Shown here: piece by piece, positions 9,257 to 20,220 of the stretch
Layout of the letters: each line of letters begins with the position of its first letter
Numbering within the stretch: the stretch's first letter is position 1
Assembly: GCA_003693705.1 (NCBI GenBank)
Contig: RBZT01000770.1
Span: 1 to 54,799 of the forward strand
DNA: 54,799 bases
Direction of reading: 5' to 3'
DNA from: Polymyxa betae
Lineage: Eukaryota > Endomyxa > Phytomyxea > Plasmodiophorida > Plasmodiophoridae
Notes under the pieces: generated by a model
Database searches by the model: none
Told to the model about the DNA's origin: nothing
Seen by the model: the letters and a program-made list of their open reading frames with translations, nothing else
Program-made: the position numbers and the translations under genes

Positions 9257-12133
9257 TCAGGAATCCCATCTCGATCGTTTTTTAGCTGGCTCAGTTTCAT
9301 CTTGTAAAGATTCATCAGAAGCAGCAACTTCGAGGATCGATCGCTTCGTTTCAGATGAAACATCTGTTGGTTTAATGGGCTCTGCAGAATCCCATCGAGA
9401 CGGCTTCAAAGAAGACACGCTTTCAGCAGCTCCATTCAACTGTGACACTTGAACAGGTTCTGCGGAATCCCATTTGGAAGATTTCAATATCGAGCCACTT
9501 TCAGCAGATTTACTGGTCGGCGTTGTCGATTCAGCAGAATCCCATCTCGACGCAGGTTTCGAGGATGGGACAAACCCGCCGAGCGTCTGCGACGATTTCA
9601 GGAATCCGGATTGAAATTGCTGCCGTAGTTTCTCCGCAGATTTTGGGATGATCGACGAAGCGAATCTTTGCGACATCCTGCAGCCATCTATCAGTATCTA
9701 GTTTGAATACAGAATCATGTAATTGCTGATACTTGACAGATTCTGATGGAGCACCGATTCCCGATGTAATATACGGGTTCGATTTCAGAAATTGTGGACC
9801 TGAACCTCCCTTCCGTCCTTCTTTGGGCGTCTTCAATTTCGAACATTCTTCGGAAGCAAGTTGGTACTAAAACGATGTCAAAAGGTCTCATACTCAGCAG
9901 CACAAAATAATACAGCAAGGTCCCAGGCCTGCTGGGGAGCTTTCTGTCCGGTTTGTTCAATGTTCTGTAGAATTAAAGGTAGACTACGAGCCATCTTCTG
10001 CTCCATATCTTGAGTTAGCAGAGTGAATGCCACACCGGTTTCGTCCTGACCGGCAGATTAGGGGCTCATCAGCGACAAGCGCGAAGAAACAAACCTGGCT
10101 TTTCCGACCGACTCGACCGATTCGATGAACGTGAGAATCGACATCGCGAGCTAATTCGAAATTCACAACCGTTGCAAGATTGGTGATATCCAGGCCTCGA
10201 GCTGCTACATCAGTGGCAACCACCACCTGAATATTGTTCAACCGAAACATTCGGAAAATGGATTCATGTATTACCTGAATCTCATTTTTCTTGAGCTGTT
10301 GCAAAGATTCCATTCTTTGAGCCTACATAATATTAGAGTAATCTATAGCTGATTGCATGCTCAACAACCTGAGTTTTATCTCCATGTATAACAGAACATT
10401 TGACCGGACGTAGCTCACGGGCCAGTACCTCACATGACGCACGAGTTCCCGCAAATATAAGTAGTTGACCACGTGTTAGGAATTCGTTCACGTTGTGACG
10501 AAGCCATGTAAGTCGATCCGCCGAATTCGTGAACACCTATATAGGTGGACATCCAATCAGGACAGAAAAACTATCGGCAACAATCGAAACAAAAAAATGA
10601 ACGATCGCGAAGCAACGAGTACATGCAAATTGGATGGAATACTGGACCTTGACAACTTGTTGTACGGTTTTGCTAGACGCCCCGATCGTTCCGACCACAA
10701 TACGAACCGGGTTTTTCAAAATCGAACGTGCTAACGCCTCGACCCGTTTCTTGAATGTCGCTGAAAATAGAAGCGTTTGCCGGTCTGGACGGATCTGGCC
10801 CAAAATCGCTCTACAGAAACATCAAAAGGGAGAGCCCGCACATGAGACACAAAACCGACCTGGCTTGGGCCTCGAAACCCATTTGCAACAAACGATCCGC
10901 CTCATCGATTACGACGAGCGTGACCTGGTCGAGATGGGCCTGTCCCTTTCGTAGATGGTCACTAAGCGACACGATTAAGTTTATATGGGATAGAAGATAT
11001 GATAGCGCTAACAGCAGACGTCCTGGTGTAGCGATTATGAGATCAGTGCCGGCAGCGAGCTCCAAAGATTGCTGATACATTTGCATTCCTAAACCGAAGT
11101 CAGTAGACGTAATCAATAAAGCATTCATTGATACCTCCAAATACCCCAGCTACACGAAGCTTTCGATGTGTTGGCATGCGTTTATTGGCCTGAGCTTTCT
11201 TCAATATCATACGAACAGATGTATTAACATTGCTTACTGCTTTGATGTATTTCTTGGATTCCAGATAGATTTGTGTAGCCAATTCTCGGGTCGGCGCCAA
11301 CACGACGGCTTGTGGACCTTCACCCGTCTTCATCGGTGAATAAGTTTGGTTCTAATAAAAGTCAGATAGGAAGGATCGGGTTGAAGGCTGTTCGCCACCT
11401 GCATGTGAAGAATCAAAGGCCAGAGGAACGCTGCTGTCTTTCCGCTGCCAGTGGAAGCGATGCCAATCACATCACGACCTTTCCAACTAAGTTAAAAAAC
11501 AGAAAAACGAAGGCAGGGAATCGATACCTGCTAAGACGACCGGAACAGCTTGGCTTTGAATGGGAGTTGGAGATTCGAAGCCAGAATTTGATGCTGCTTC
11601 TAGCAAGCGCTCTGATAGCCCAAGATGACCGAATGATAGCCCTATCCCAAATCTCAGAATTTTGTAACATCTGTAAACATGATATCGACCAGGAGCTGGG
11701 ATATTTCCAACCCCATGGATTTGAACACCGATCGCATTTCGTGCCTTTTTAATTTGTTCGGTCGTCATAGCAGCAACATCAGCATGCACCTGAACTCATT
11801 CTCACAAAATGAATTAAGAAGAACGACATGTTTCTGCACTTTGAGAATTTCACGACGGAATGGAGGGTATTTCCGTGATGAATGATCGACCATGGGAAGG
11901 ACAGCGATATCCTTATCGCTCATAGCAGCTGCAACTTCGTCGGCATCGTCGATATCAACATGGGCGTCGTCGGCAACAGGCTCGGCCGGTGCCTTCTCAA
12001 CATAATCGGCCATGTGATCATCAGCCTCCATGAGCTCGGGCTTTCGCGAAGCCAGATGTCGGTCAGCCATCTCCAGCTCGACGCTGACCGATGCCATAAA
12101 GGCGTCGAGAGGGTCGATTTCCTCCTCCGCCAT
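9257..12133 (-). CDS. DDX42: DEAD-box RNA helicase DDX42 (SF3b-associated)
   Basis: Fifteen exons are read on the minus strand: 12133-11840, 11789-11690, 11641-11528, 11478-11399, 11351-11238, 11189-11135, 11088-11013, 10961-10860, 10810-10648, 10536-10369, 10322-10275, 10226-10095, 10045-9914, 9866-9675 and 9619-9257. Introns are 46-57 nt except one of 111 nt; the product is 710 aa. Motifs: N-terminal DPLDAFM, Q motif around [19 protein letters not shown] (Walker A), [22 protein letters not shown] (DEAD), [20 protein letters not shown] and HRIGRVGR. The closest match I recall is DDX42, an SF3b/U2 snRNP-linked helicase, because of spacing, DPLDAFM and the C-terminal KKRSRWDS. The tail also carries three further RWDS/KWDS motifs. 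The gene is divergent from PPIL1, another spliceosomal protein. Confidence 0.9.
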
Positions 12134-12269
12134 AACGATTCTGCCTTTATGGCTTCATTCAAATCGCAAACAAGGGATGCGCTATACGCTGATCAAAATT
12201 GCGCTTACATTTGTCATCCCTTGAAATCTTTCTTCTCACATTTGCATTCGAGCTTTGTCGTCCAGCTCC
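12134..12269. promoter_or_regulatory. Bidirectional promoter DDX42 / PPIL1
   Basis: Only 136 bp separates the two divergent start codons, so both genes must share this promoter. Both products act in the spliceosome, so co-expression is plausible. No named motif was recognised. Confidence 0.5.
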
Positions 12270-13007
12270 ATGTCGGTGGAGGTGGCCAGGTCAGAAGCAG
12301 ACACCGGTGTCGTCGCTGATCGTCCGATCTATAACGACGACGAACGTTGCAATGTTAAGCTAGACACCTCAATGGGCGACATTGAGATTGAACTGTATTG
12401 GAATGTAGGAATCGCTTGCTGTATGGGGATGAAGCTGTTTACAGTTTCTTTCAGGAAGCGCCATTAACGTGTAAGAATTTCGCTGGGCTTGCGCGGCGTC
12501 AGTTTTACGACAATGTCCCGTTTCATCGGGTAGTAAGAAATTTTGTCATTCAAGGTCAGGAATCGCTTGCCTTGGAAGTCGTATGTGACTGTCGTTAGGC
12601 GGTGATCCAACCGGAACTGGTCGCGGTGGTTCTTCTATCTGGAATGCTCCTTTCCAAGACGAATTGAATCCTGCTCTACGCCATACCGGTGCCGGAGTCA
12701 TCTCAATGGCGAACAGTGGACCGAACACGAACAAAAGGTTTTTGACGTCTGTGATTATGTAGTGCCAATTCCTGACATTTTGACAGTCAGTTCTTTATCA
12801 CATTGGCTCCAACGCCATGGCTTGATGGTAATCTTCTCGTGATTCGTTTTCAATCCCATGATTTCGGTTGCAGGCAAGCATTCCATATTTGGAAGAATTA
12901 AGGCTGGAATGAAAGTCGTCAAGCGCATATCCCTGGTTGAAGTCGATGCTAGCGACCGACCAGTTGACGTATTGAAGATTCATCGAGCAACCTGTATTCC
13001 TATATAG
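12270..13007 (+). CDS. PPIL1: Spliceosomal cyclophilin PPIL1
   Basis: Five exons (12270-12404, 12455-12554, 12599-12737, 12787-12827, 12874-13007) encode 182 aa, with introns of 44-50 nt. PPIL1 is a nuclear peptidyl-prolyl isomerase of the spliceosome that binds SKIP. The features distinguishing it from cytosolic CypA are present: [15 protein letters not shown] at the start of the domain, [61 protein letters not shown] and the terminal [12 protein letters not shown]. The catalytic Arg in FHRVVRNF and the Trp in PWLDG are kept. A short acidic N-terminal extension precedes the domain. Confidence 0.93.
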
Positions 13008-13077
13008 ATGCATTATTTAATCTCGCAATATGTTTAAAACCTCCATCGACTTGGTTAATAACAGTATAGAAATATTA

Positions 13078-13806
13078 TTATTTCTGTAGTAATACATATA
13101 ACCCAATAGCAGAAACGAATACCATCACAACTAACAGTTTGCACATTCTGGAACGAGCATGTCGCTGGTATCGAGCAGCTGTCTGCACCTCTTCGTAGCC
13201 TCGTCGGCTGTATGCCTCGGCACTGACAATATTATCTTCGATGTGATTGATCCCTTCCTGTTGCTGTTCAACGAGTATTCCCATATCCTTAAACATGTCA
13301 TTCAGTTCGACGACATCGCGCTCGATTTGGCGAATCTCAGCTTCGGTCTCCTCAATCTGACGGGCCTGTTCCGAGGCGACATCAATCTGAACTTGATCTT
13401 GCAAGAGTGGTTCGCGAGCTGTCTCTGGAAAAGTTTCAATTTGACGTTCTCGTGCATCCTGGTAGACTTGGTCGACGCGACGTTTCTCTTGTAAAGATGA
13501 CCTTTCAAGCGATGCTAACTGTTCAGCTAAGGCATGAGTTCTCTTTAATTCGCGCTCCAGAGTCTTTTTCAGTTTATCGTGAACGCGACGACCCTCTGGA
13601 GTGGCATTGACGCTAGCATCCTTCAGCAGCGATGCGATCTTCTTAGCCAAATTCATGCCCTTTTCCAAGCGGGTTCGTGAGCTCTGCGCCATGTCGGCAA
13701 CAGGTTCCACCTGGATGGATCGCTGGACTGCAGCATTATGGGATGCCAGCTCCTGCAGGCGAGCAGCGACATCGGTGAACACAGACGCCGCCGGCGGCCC
13801 GGCCAT
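13078..13806 (-). CDS. Syntaxin (Qa-SNARE)
   Basis: A 242-aa intronless gene. Residues 1-110 form helices consistent with a short Habc-type regulatory domain. A charged linker follows, and a heptad SNARE motif lies at about residues 155-215 (around VELNDMFKDMGILVEQQQ) with a central Gln in the position of the zero layer. A single C-terminal membrane anchor (LLVVMVFVSAIGLYVLL) ends the protein. It resembles endosomal syntaxins (Pep12 or syntaxin-7/12) more than plasma-membrane ones, but I cannot name a subtype. It would catalyse vesicle fusion. Confidence 0.85.
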   Translation of the reverse strand: MAGPPAASVFTDVAARLQELASHNAAVQRSIQVEPVADMAQSSRTRLEKGMNLAKKIASLLKDASVNATPEGRRVHDKLKKTLERELKRTHALAEQLASLERSSLQEKRRVDQVYQDARERQIETFPETAREPLLQDQVQIDVASEQARQIEETEAEIRQIERDVVELNDMFKDMGILVEQQQEGINHIEDNIVSAEAYSRRGYEEVQTAARYQRHARSRMCKLLVVMVFVSAIGLYVLLQK

Positions 13807-13946
13807 CTAGCGAATCAATGGACGAGTCTCTATTGCGATAAGAACGAGGTAGGCCAGCTGTTGCCTCACGAGTGGCACCTTGAGCGGCAAGTTAGTAAAT
13901 GTGAAAGAATCACCCGATTGATCTGTCGGTTTAAATCGTAATGTGA

Positions 13947-14372
13947 ATGGCGCAGCCCTGTCATCATACATCGGTCATATTGGGTCCCTTATCTCAAATG
14001 TATCACAAATTCACTCACCTATTCGACAAGCGGCCGATTGGTCGTCTTCTATAACGGTAATGGTAGCGATTTATTCCAGTCTGCTCCAGAACTTCATGAG
14101 TCATCGCTGGACGCACGTTCCAGCTTATCGACTAAACAACATCTGACTTTGCTCATTGACATTTGTGGAGCCGGTTAGATAAATCAGAAGAAATTCGTCT
14201 GCAATTCTGTTTATATTACTCATTACCCATATTTATTTGTGTAGCTCATTCAAGAACCATCTCTGTTTCAGAGGATCAAAAAGGGATTTATTTTGCTGGA
14301 ATTTTTGATCAGCGTTGGAACCTCACACAATTATGTAGTCCTCCGACTTTAATCCAACAAAACTTGAAATAG
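13947..14372 (+). CDS. Unrecognised 107-aa protein, three exons
   Basis: I do not recognise this protein. Exons 13947-13999, 14031-14173 and 14245-14372 join in frame into 107 codons. Exon 2 is clearly protein-like (LVVFYNGNGSDLFQSAPE, LTLLIDICGA). Exon 3 continues with ISVSEDQKGIYFAGIFDQRW. The first intron would be only 31 nt (14000-14030), the shortest accepted here. An alternative upstream start without this intron is possible, so the N-terminus is uncertain. The gene sits between the syntaxin (divergent) and Pelota (same strand). Confidence 0.45.
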
Positions 14373-14580
14373 ACGCTACTCTCCATTGTTGACAGCAGAT
14401 AATTTCATCAAATTCTGGTTGCACTTCCAATTAGCTTTCAAGCAACCAGCTTTGCGATCAAACCTGTAATAATATTGCAGAAACGTGTGATCTCTTCAAA
14501 GAGGGTTTTAGGGTTTCTTGTGTTTTCAGTTCTGTCTAGAAATTGCGATCGCCACCATACAGCTGATATGGTCGCCTAAT

Positions 14581-15774
14581 ATGAAGGTACTATCTCGTCA
14601 GTTAAACCCAGACCGCTCTGGCACTATCCGACTCCAGCCAGAGACTGGCGAGGACATCTGGCATCTGTACAATATCGTTGCTGCTGATGACGAGGTCTCT
14701 GCTGTCTCCTGGAGGAAGGTCCAGAATGTGTCGAATACCGGCTCGACGACGACGAACAAGGTCAAGACGACCATCACCCTGGCAGTTGTCACCATAGATT
14801 ATGACGCCCCAGGCGAGACGCTGAGAATATCGGGGAAGAACGTGAACGAATCGAAATTCCTGAAGCTCGGCCAATTTCATACTCTGGAAATTGTCTCGCA
14901 GCGAAATATTTCCATTACAAAGTCGTTCTGGGATGATCTTTATCTGGAGCGTGTTCAAATCGCCAGTGATCCAGCAGCCAATTCAGACGCCGCCGTTGTT
15001 TTAATGCAACCAGGTCTAGCACATATTAGCTTGGTGGGTGCACATATGACGACCCTCGTCTCTCGGATCGAAACGACGATTCCAAAGAAGCGAGTGGCGT
15101 CGACGACTAGGCACGATAAGGGTCTGCTTCGTTTCTTCGATCAAGTATTGACAGCAATTAGCACGAAAATTCGATTCGATGTTGTGAAATGCATTGTGAT
15201 TGGCAGTCCGGGATTCTTAAAAGACGATCTGATGCAGTTTATGATGGAAGAGAGCTCCAAGAGGGATCTAAAACAGATTCTCAATAATCGCCATAAGTTC
15301 ATTCTTGTCTCGTGTTCATCCGCTCACATGCAAAGTCTGCAGAAAGTACTAACAGACCCGGCTGTATCGGCGTTGATCGAAGACACCAAAGCTGTTGCTG
15401 AAGTCAAGGCTCTTGAAGATTTCTATCAGGTTTTGAATTTCGAGCCGGATCGTGCTTTCTATGGTCCAAAACACGTTCAGCGCGCTGTTGATGAGAAGGC
15501 CATTGATACCCTGCTAATTACCGACGAGCTGTTCCGCTCTGCCGATCCTCGACAAAGGAAGGCGTATGTCTCGTTGGTCGACAACATCAAGGATAACGCC
15601 GGCCAAGTTCTCGTGTTCTCCACTCAACATTCTTCTGGTCAACAGCTCGCCGAGTTAACAGGGGTCGCCGCCATTCTACGATTCCCTATTCTCATCGACA
15701 GCGATAATGAAGAAGATATCGGTTCTTCAGAAGAAGAAGAAGACATTTCTGGCAGTCCAGAACCTGATTCATAA
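14581..15774 (+). CDS. PELO: Pelota / Dom34 ribosome rescue factor
   Basis: A 397-aa intronless gene. Pelota with Hbs1 dissociates stalled ribosomes during no-go and non-stop decay. The order of domains is typical: an N-terminal Sm-like domain (MKVLSRQLNPDRSGTIRLQP, DIWHLYNIV), a central eRF1-like domain 2 lacking the GGQ motif (AHISLVGAHMT, VKCIVIGSPGFLKDDL), and an eRF1-like domain 3 (FYGPKHVQRAVDEKAIDTLL, STQHSSGQQLAELTGVAAIL). It ends in an acidic Ser/Glu-rich tail, as in animal Pelota. A telo-box-like GGGTTTTAGGGTTTC lies at 14503-14517, 64 bp before the ATG. Confidence 0.96.
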   Translation: MKVLSRQLNPDRSGTIRLQPETGEDIWHLYNIVAADDEVSAVSWRKVQNVSNTGSTTTNKVKTTITLAVVTIDYDAPGETLRISGKNVNESKFLKLGQFHTLEIVSQRNISITKSFWDDLYLERVQIASDPAANSDAAVVLMQPGLAHISLVGAHMTTLVSRIETTIPKKRVASTTRHDKGLLRFFDQVLTAISTKIRFDVVKCIVIGSPGFLKDDLMQFMMEESSKRDLKQILNNRHKFILVSCSSAHMQSLQKVLTDPAVSALIEDTKAVAEVKALEDFYQVLNFEPDRAFYGPKHVQRAVDEKAIDTLLITDELFRSADPRQRKAYVSLVDNIKDNAGQVLVFSTQHSSGQQLAELTGVAAILRFPILIDSDNEEDIGSSEEEEDISGSPEPDS

Positions 15775-15900
15775 CCAATCCCATTCGTCTAATATATTCC
15801 GAAGGAGCAATCGTTTGAAGATGTTTTTCGTAGATTTTAGTTCGCCTCGTCGTACCTTCGGTATCGTACTGTACTCGATTGCGGGGGACCAGCATGACCG

Positions 15901-17682
15901 ATGGATCCCGGTGATGCATCTGAAGGCGGTGATGATTGTACGAATACCGGCCCCGGCTCTGATTTCGAGACGAAACCTGTCCCATCAGATAACTATGAAT
16001 TGGTGCATCATCAGGCGTCAGAGATCACCAAAGAATTCAAGAATCTGACCAATGGCGATGATCGGCGTCGCGATGCAATCATGCATGCGTCTCGTCGCCG
16101 GCATCAGAAGGCGCTCTCGTTAGAGCAGACCGATCACTGGAAAGTGCAATATGAGATAACAGCGACATTGTCGTCTGCGGTGAAGTTAACCGATCTTAGT
16201 CGGCAATCTGTTGATAATCGAATCGCCATGGAAATCGTCCAGATCGGCCCCGGCATCGCCTCCAATCTGCATCATGCGCAACGGAAAGCGAAACACGTTC
16301 GATCGATGCACGAGCGAATCGAACGTGATGGCCTTCGTGAAATCCTCGAACAAGGAGATGCGCGAAGCTTTCAGGAACAACAAGCCAAGAGACGCCTGGT
16401 TGAGCGAAGTCTCGAGAAACAGATTCAGATGTCTCAAACAAAGGCGAGTTTGGCTCTAGAACTCAGTAAACGTCTTCAAGCCAAGGTTGGGTTTATGATA
16501 ACCCGAATCGGTCTGGTTAAATATTTCAATATCAGGTGAAGGCGGCATCGTTGGAGCTGTCGGCGAATTACCGCTTCTTCAACGATCTCACGCAGCAGCT
16601 TCTGGAGCGCCAAAAACTGATTCAATCTGCGTTCGAGCCTATGCGTCAGATCGCCGATGACAAACTGGAATCTCGACGACTGTTGCAACAGCTGGAGCTT
16701 GAAGCAGCGAACGATCGCAGGCAAGTTGGATGTGTTGGCTCTTCCGATCTTCTGCTTATTTGTTAATTGTAGAAATCTTGAACAGCAGCAATCGAATTTG
16801 TTCCATACTGATCTGACACGGGAGAAGAAACCTGACCAGGCGCCTAAACTTCAGATAGAGCCACCTCCAGCTACACCAGCACCTTTGGATGCGACTTCGT
16901 TGTTCTTTGGTGGCCTCGAAGATGCCACCTCGAAGAAACCGATTGCACGGGTTAAACCATTACCGACGATACCGAAGAAGAAGACGTTGACATTAGATGA
17001 AGAATTAGAAGAGGTCGAGATACGAACTGTTCAAGCATCCTGGGGTCTGGCTATCGTTAAGGCAAAGCTGCAATCAGCACAAACTCGACTCGATAAAGTC
17101 CGTGTTGTAGCGGATCGTGTTCTGCAGGCTACAACAGCACACGATCTTGAATCGATTTCCAATTTCTTTATGAACGCCGATGAATTCGCATTGGTGCTGT
17201 ACCAGCAACTTGGAGAACTTCGTGATGAAGTCGCCGCCCTCGAATCCGGAATGCGAATCGAATCGGAACGACAGACGACGCCAATGGATCTCAAACGACA
17301 AGAATTACGGCAGCATCTCGAGAGCGTGACATCAGAAGACGACCTCCTGAAAAGCAAACTGAATGACGGCCATCGTGATCTGGCTCAGATCTGCGAGAAA
17401 GTCTCTGGCATGATGGATGATTTCCGACTTCCGAAACCGATGGTCGATATAAGCGATCTGAACTTATTCGAAGCGGTTGGTGTCGTGGAGACGTTCGTAC
17501 ATTCAATAACATCGGGAGGGAAGCCACCAAGCTGCAGAGAGATCTCTCCCGTTATCGAAGACCCCAGCGCACAGCGCTTCTTCTCATCGTGGAACACGCC
17601 CCATCATCGCCGGGTGAGGACGTACTTGGATGCCCAAGAGCTTAGCAGAGCAATGAAAGAAGAGATGAAACTTGTAGATTAG
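15901..17682 (+). CDS. Coiled-coil protein, probable outer dynein arm docking complex subunit
   Basis: Three exons (15901-16485, 16536-16720, 16773-17682) encode 559 aa dominated by coiled coil, with a Pro-rich hinge near residue 285. The second intron starts GCAAGT (GC-AG type); the alternative GT reading frameshifts into a stop. The stretch around LQATTAHDLESISNFFMNAD and EFALVLYQQLGELRDEVAAL matches the pattern I know from ODA1/CCDC63/ODAD1 docking proteins (an ATGxxD-type segment, then nFaLy.Yv.ELn.E...L). These proteins attach outer dynein arms to axonemal doublets. The assignment is by pattern only, but the DNAAF5 gene in this window makes a ciliary role plausible. An upstream ATG (15894) is followed at once by a stop. 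Confidence 0.5.
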
Positions 17683-17966
17683 AGGCTGATTAGGGAGACA
17701 ATGATGCTTGAGCGAAGCTGACAGCCCGGCGTTTAAGCTGGAAACGATATCGTCTCTGGTACGACGGACTGTAGCCACAACTGCTTTACAACGATGCCGG
17801 AAGGGAGCAATATAGAGAGCGACGTTTACGAAAGGTCATGTTCGAGCTACTGTATTTTGGAACTCCTTAAATTTGCCACCCAGGACTATTAAAGGCTCAG
17901 GACCCAAATCCTTGGCAGCATCTTGCAATCCCTGCATATTAAGTAAAAATGAAGCAATCATTGAGC
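17683..17966. other. Short intergenic region with a possible minus-strand microgene
   Basis: The region lies between two convergent genes. On the minus strand an ATG at 17936 opens about 33 codons (beginning MQGLQDAAKDLGPEPLIVLG), and another open stretch lies at 17690-17778. I could not find a splice pair that joins them in frame, so no gene is called. Confidence 0.25.
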
Positions 17967-20220
17967 TCATAAATCTTCTTCTTCGCGAATAAAACCGCAT
18001 GCGCAGCGCGATGTCCAGATGTTAGTTTCTGGGTCCAATGATTCATGAAATTCATGAGCATGTTGCTTCGGGGTGATCTGCACACGAGAACGCTGAGCTC
18101 GTCTCCTTTGGTCAGCATCGTCGTCTTTCTCTGCAACGGCATGCTTTTCCACGACAATTTGATGACGGACGATCGTTCCTTTGACCAATGCCCTCCATAA
18201 CGTCTGGATCGCCTCAACACGACGCTTTTCAATGTTCGCTTTCCGCCGTTCTTCCATCTCATTGTATGCGGCTAAGACAGCATCTTTGTTCTCGATCGCC
18301 GTCACGATTCCTTGAATAATCGGGATGGAGCCCATCGAACTGCTTTCAAAACCCATCATGGCTGGAGCAAAATGAACTTTACACTGAAACAACAAAATCA
18401 GAAATCTCATTTCGAACAATTCTGCAGAAACTCGAACAGACCAAACCTTACGAGCAGCCATTGCTATTCGGGGATGTTTTAGATGAACAGCACCGGCAGG
18501 AAGATGTTTACTCGTCCATAGCTCACAGTGACCATACATGGAGGTCGGTACGACCCCGTCCCGAACCGGTTCCGGCATCCAGGGCTCTGTTTGCCAGATC
18601 CCGTACAGGCTCTGCATTTCGTCGGCGTCCAGCTTTCTCGATCGCGACTAAACGTCGAATTCAGAACCTCGCCAACGAATGCAGCAGCATCGGTCTGACC
18701 TTCACTTTCTTGAACGCCTGCTCGCCATCACGGACGCATCGCATTGGCTCACGAAGCCAATTCTCTTTCGCATGCAGAGTATGAACATTAGCACGACTAT
18801 ACACAGCATGGCCTTTTATCTCCCCGACCGTCTCATCATCTGGATAGATCACTTCGTATTTTTTCAGGAACTTCTTGATCGCGTATTTCGGGTGATTGCG
18901 GAATTCATCCAATCTGGTGGGCATCGCGTCCTCATCGGCGAACGCATCGAGCTCGGCGCATTCCTCATCGTGATCATCTGCATAGGGGCGCCGACAGGCG
19001 TAATTCTGCAACGTCTCCAGCCACCAATTCCTGGCCGGCGTCCGCTTCAGAACCGCAGCCCAGCTACTCGCATATCGTTTGACGACATCGACGATGCGGC
19101 GACGTTCGTCGATTGCAACGATGTAAGTTGGCAGCGCCGGAAGCAGAGCCTCGAAGGCGTGACGATCATCGATCTGCTTGTGGAGGAGGTTGATCGGGAT
19201 CCAGCGCCCTTTATCATGAACTTCCACCCAACAATCAAATCGAGAGAGAGGTTCTCGTTTCTGCTTCTTGCTGATAGGACGATCGTCGTCATCCTGCATG
19301 GACGACGCCGATTCGAGGGTGTTCCGACAGCAACACGAAGCGCCACGCGACTCGGCAGCAATCGTATCGGAGGCGCGAAATCGGTCGTTGAGTTTAACAG
19401 AGGAGGTCGGGAGCGGGTCAAGGGACGCCACCAGACGAGCCCGCCGCCCCAGAGCCCGACATAATGATGTGAACAGCATGGCGCTCGTTGACGGCGCTAC
19501 GTTCGCCTGACCATGTGCGATTAAATTGATTAATTGTCGTTTTAAACAAAATTTCGGCGTTGAACATCGCGACAGTAACTCCTCCACCAATAAAGACGTT
19601 CGAAATCGGGAGCAAAAGAACTTCAAAAGCGATCGAAGGTCGGCATCGTAATCGCCGTTATGGATCGAGATCAGATGAGCGCGAACTTCATCATCGTCGC
19701 AAACGATAGAGCGTTGACGATATCGGCCAGCGAAGAGAACAGTGCTGAGACGATGTGAGGCGGTCGAGATTTTACGACATCGAGCGACGGCTGCCGATGG
19801 CTGTAAGACCGGGGCGCTCTTATTAGCAGGACAGCTCCCCTCGAGATTGATTTCGAGGTCGGCGGGCGCCGAGGGAGACGCCGGCGCCGGTGAGCTCGGG
19901 GCGCCTTCCGAAGAAAGTTCAGGCTCGGGACAGGAGAGGAGGACGGCGTCCAGGTCGGCATTATCAGAACGACAACGAATAGTCGGGAGACTTTCCTCGA
20001 TCTGACGCTGCTCGTCGTCGTGTTGTTGTTGAAGTCGGCGCTGTTCATGGAGTTCAATCAGGGAGAGGCTACGATGGGCGCCGAGAACATCGACGCTGAT
20101 CGACCGCCCGATCAGCTTCTTGAGACCTATGGGCATGATGAATACAGGCGAGGATGGAATCTGGACGAATAGAAGGTCACCTGCAGAGCATTGTGTCCCT
20201 AGTTCAGACGTCACTGTCAT
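17967..20220 (-). CDS. XPC: XPC/Rad4 DNA damage recognition protein
   Basis: Exons 20220-18700, 18647-18447 and 18383-17967 (introns 52 and 63 nt) encode about 712 aa. XPC/Rad4 recognises helix-distorting lesions and starts global nucleotide-excision repair. Seen in order: an N-terminal transglutaminase-like region (SLCRALGRRARLVASLDPLP, CWVEVH, WIPINLL), WWLETLQNY, BHD1 (TRLDEFRNHPKYAIKKFLKK), BHD2 (GHAVYSRANVHTLHAKENWL), BHD3 (YGIWQTEPW, HLPAGAVHLKHPRIAMAARK) and a C-terminal helical tail with AIENKDAVLAAYNEMEERR. The start is uncertain: ATG 20136 also opens the frame. It is shorter than human XPC at the N-terminus, as in many protists. Confidence 0.94.

Noticed and set aside
17690-17936. 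Minus-strand microgene between convergent genes
   Set aside because: Two open stretches exist but no splice pair joins them in frame.
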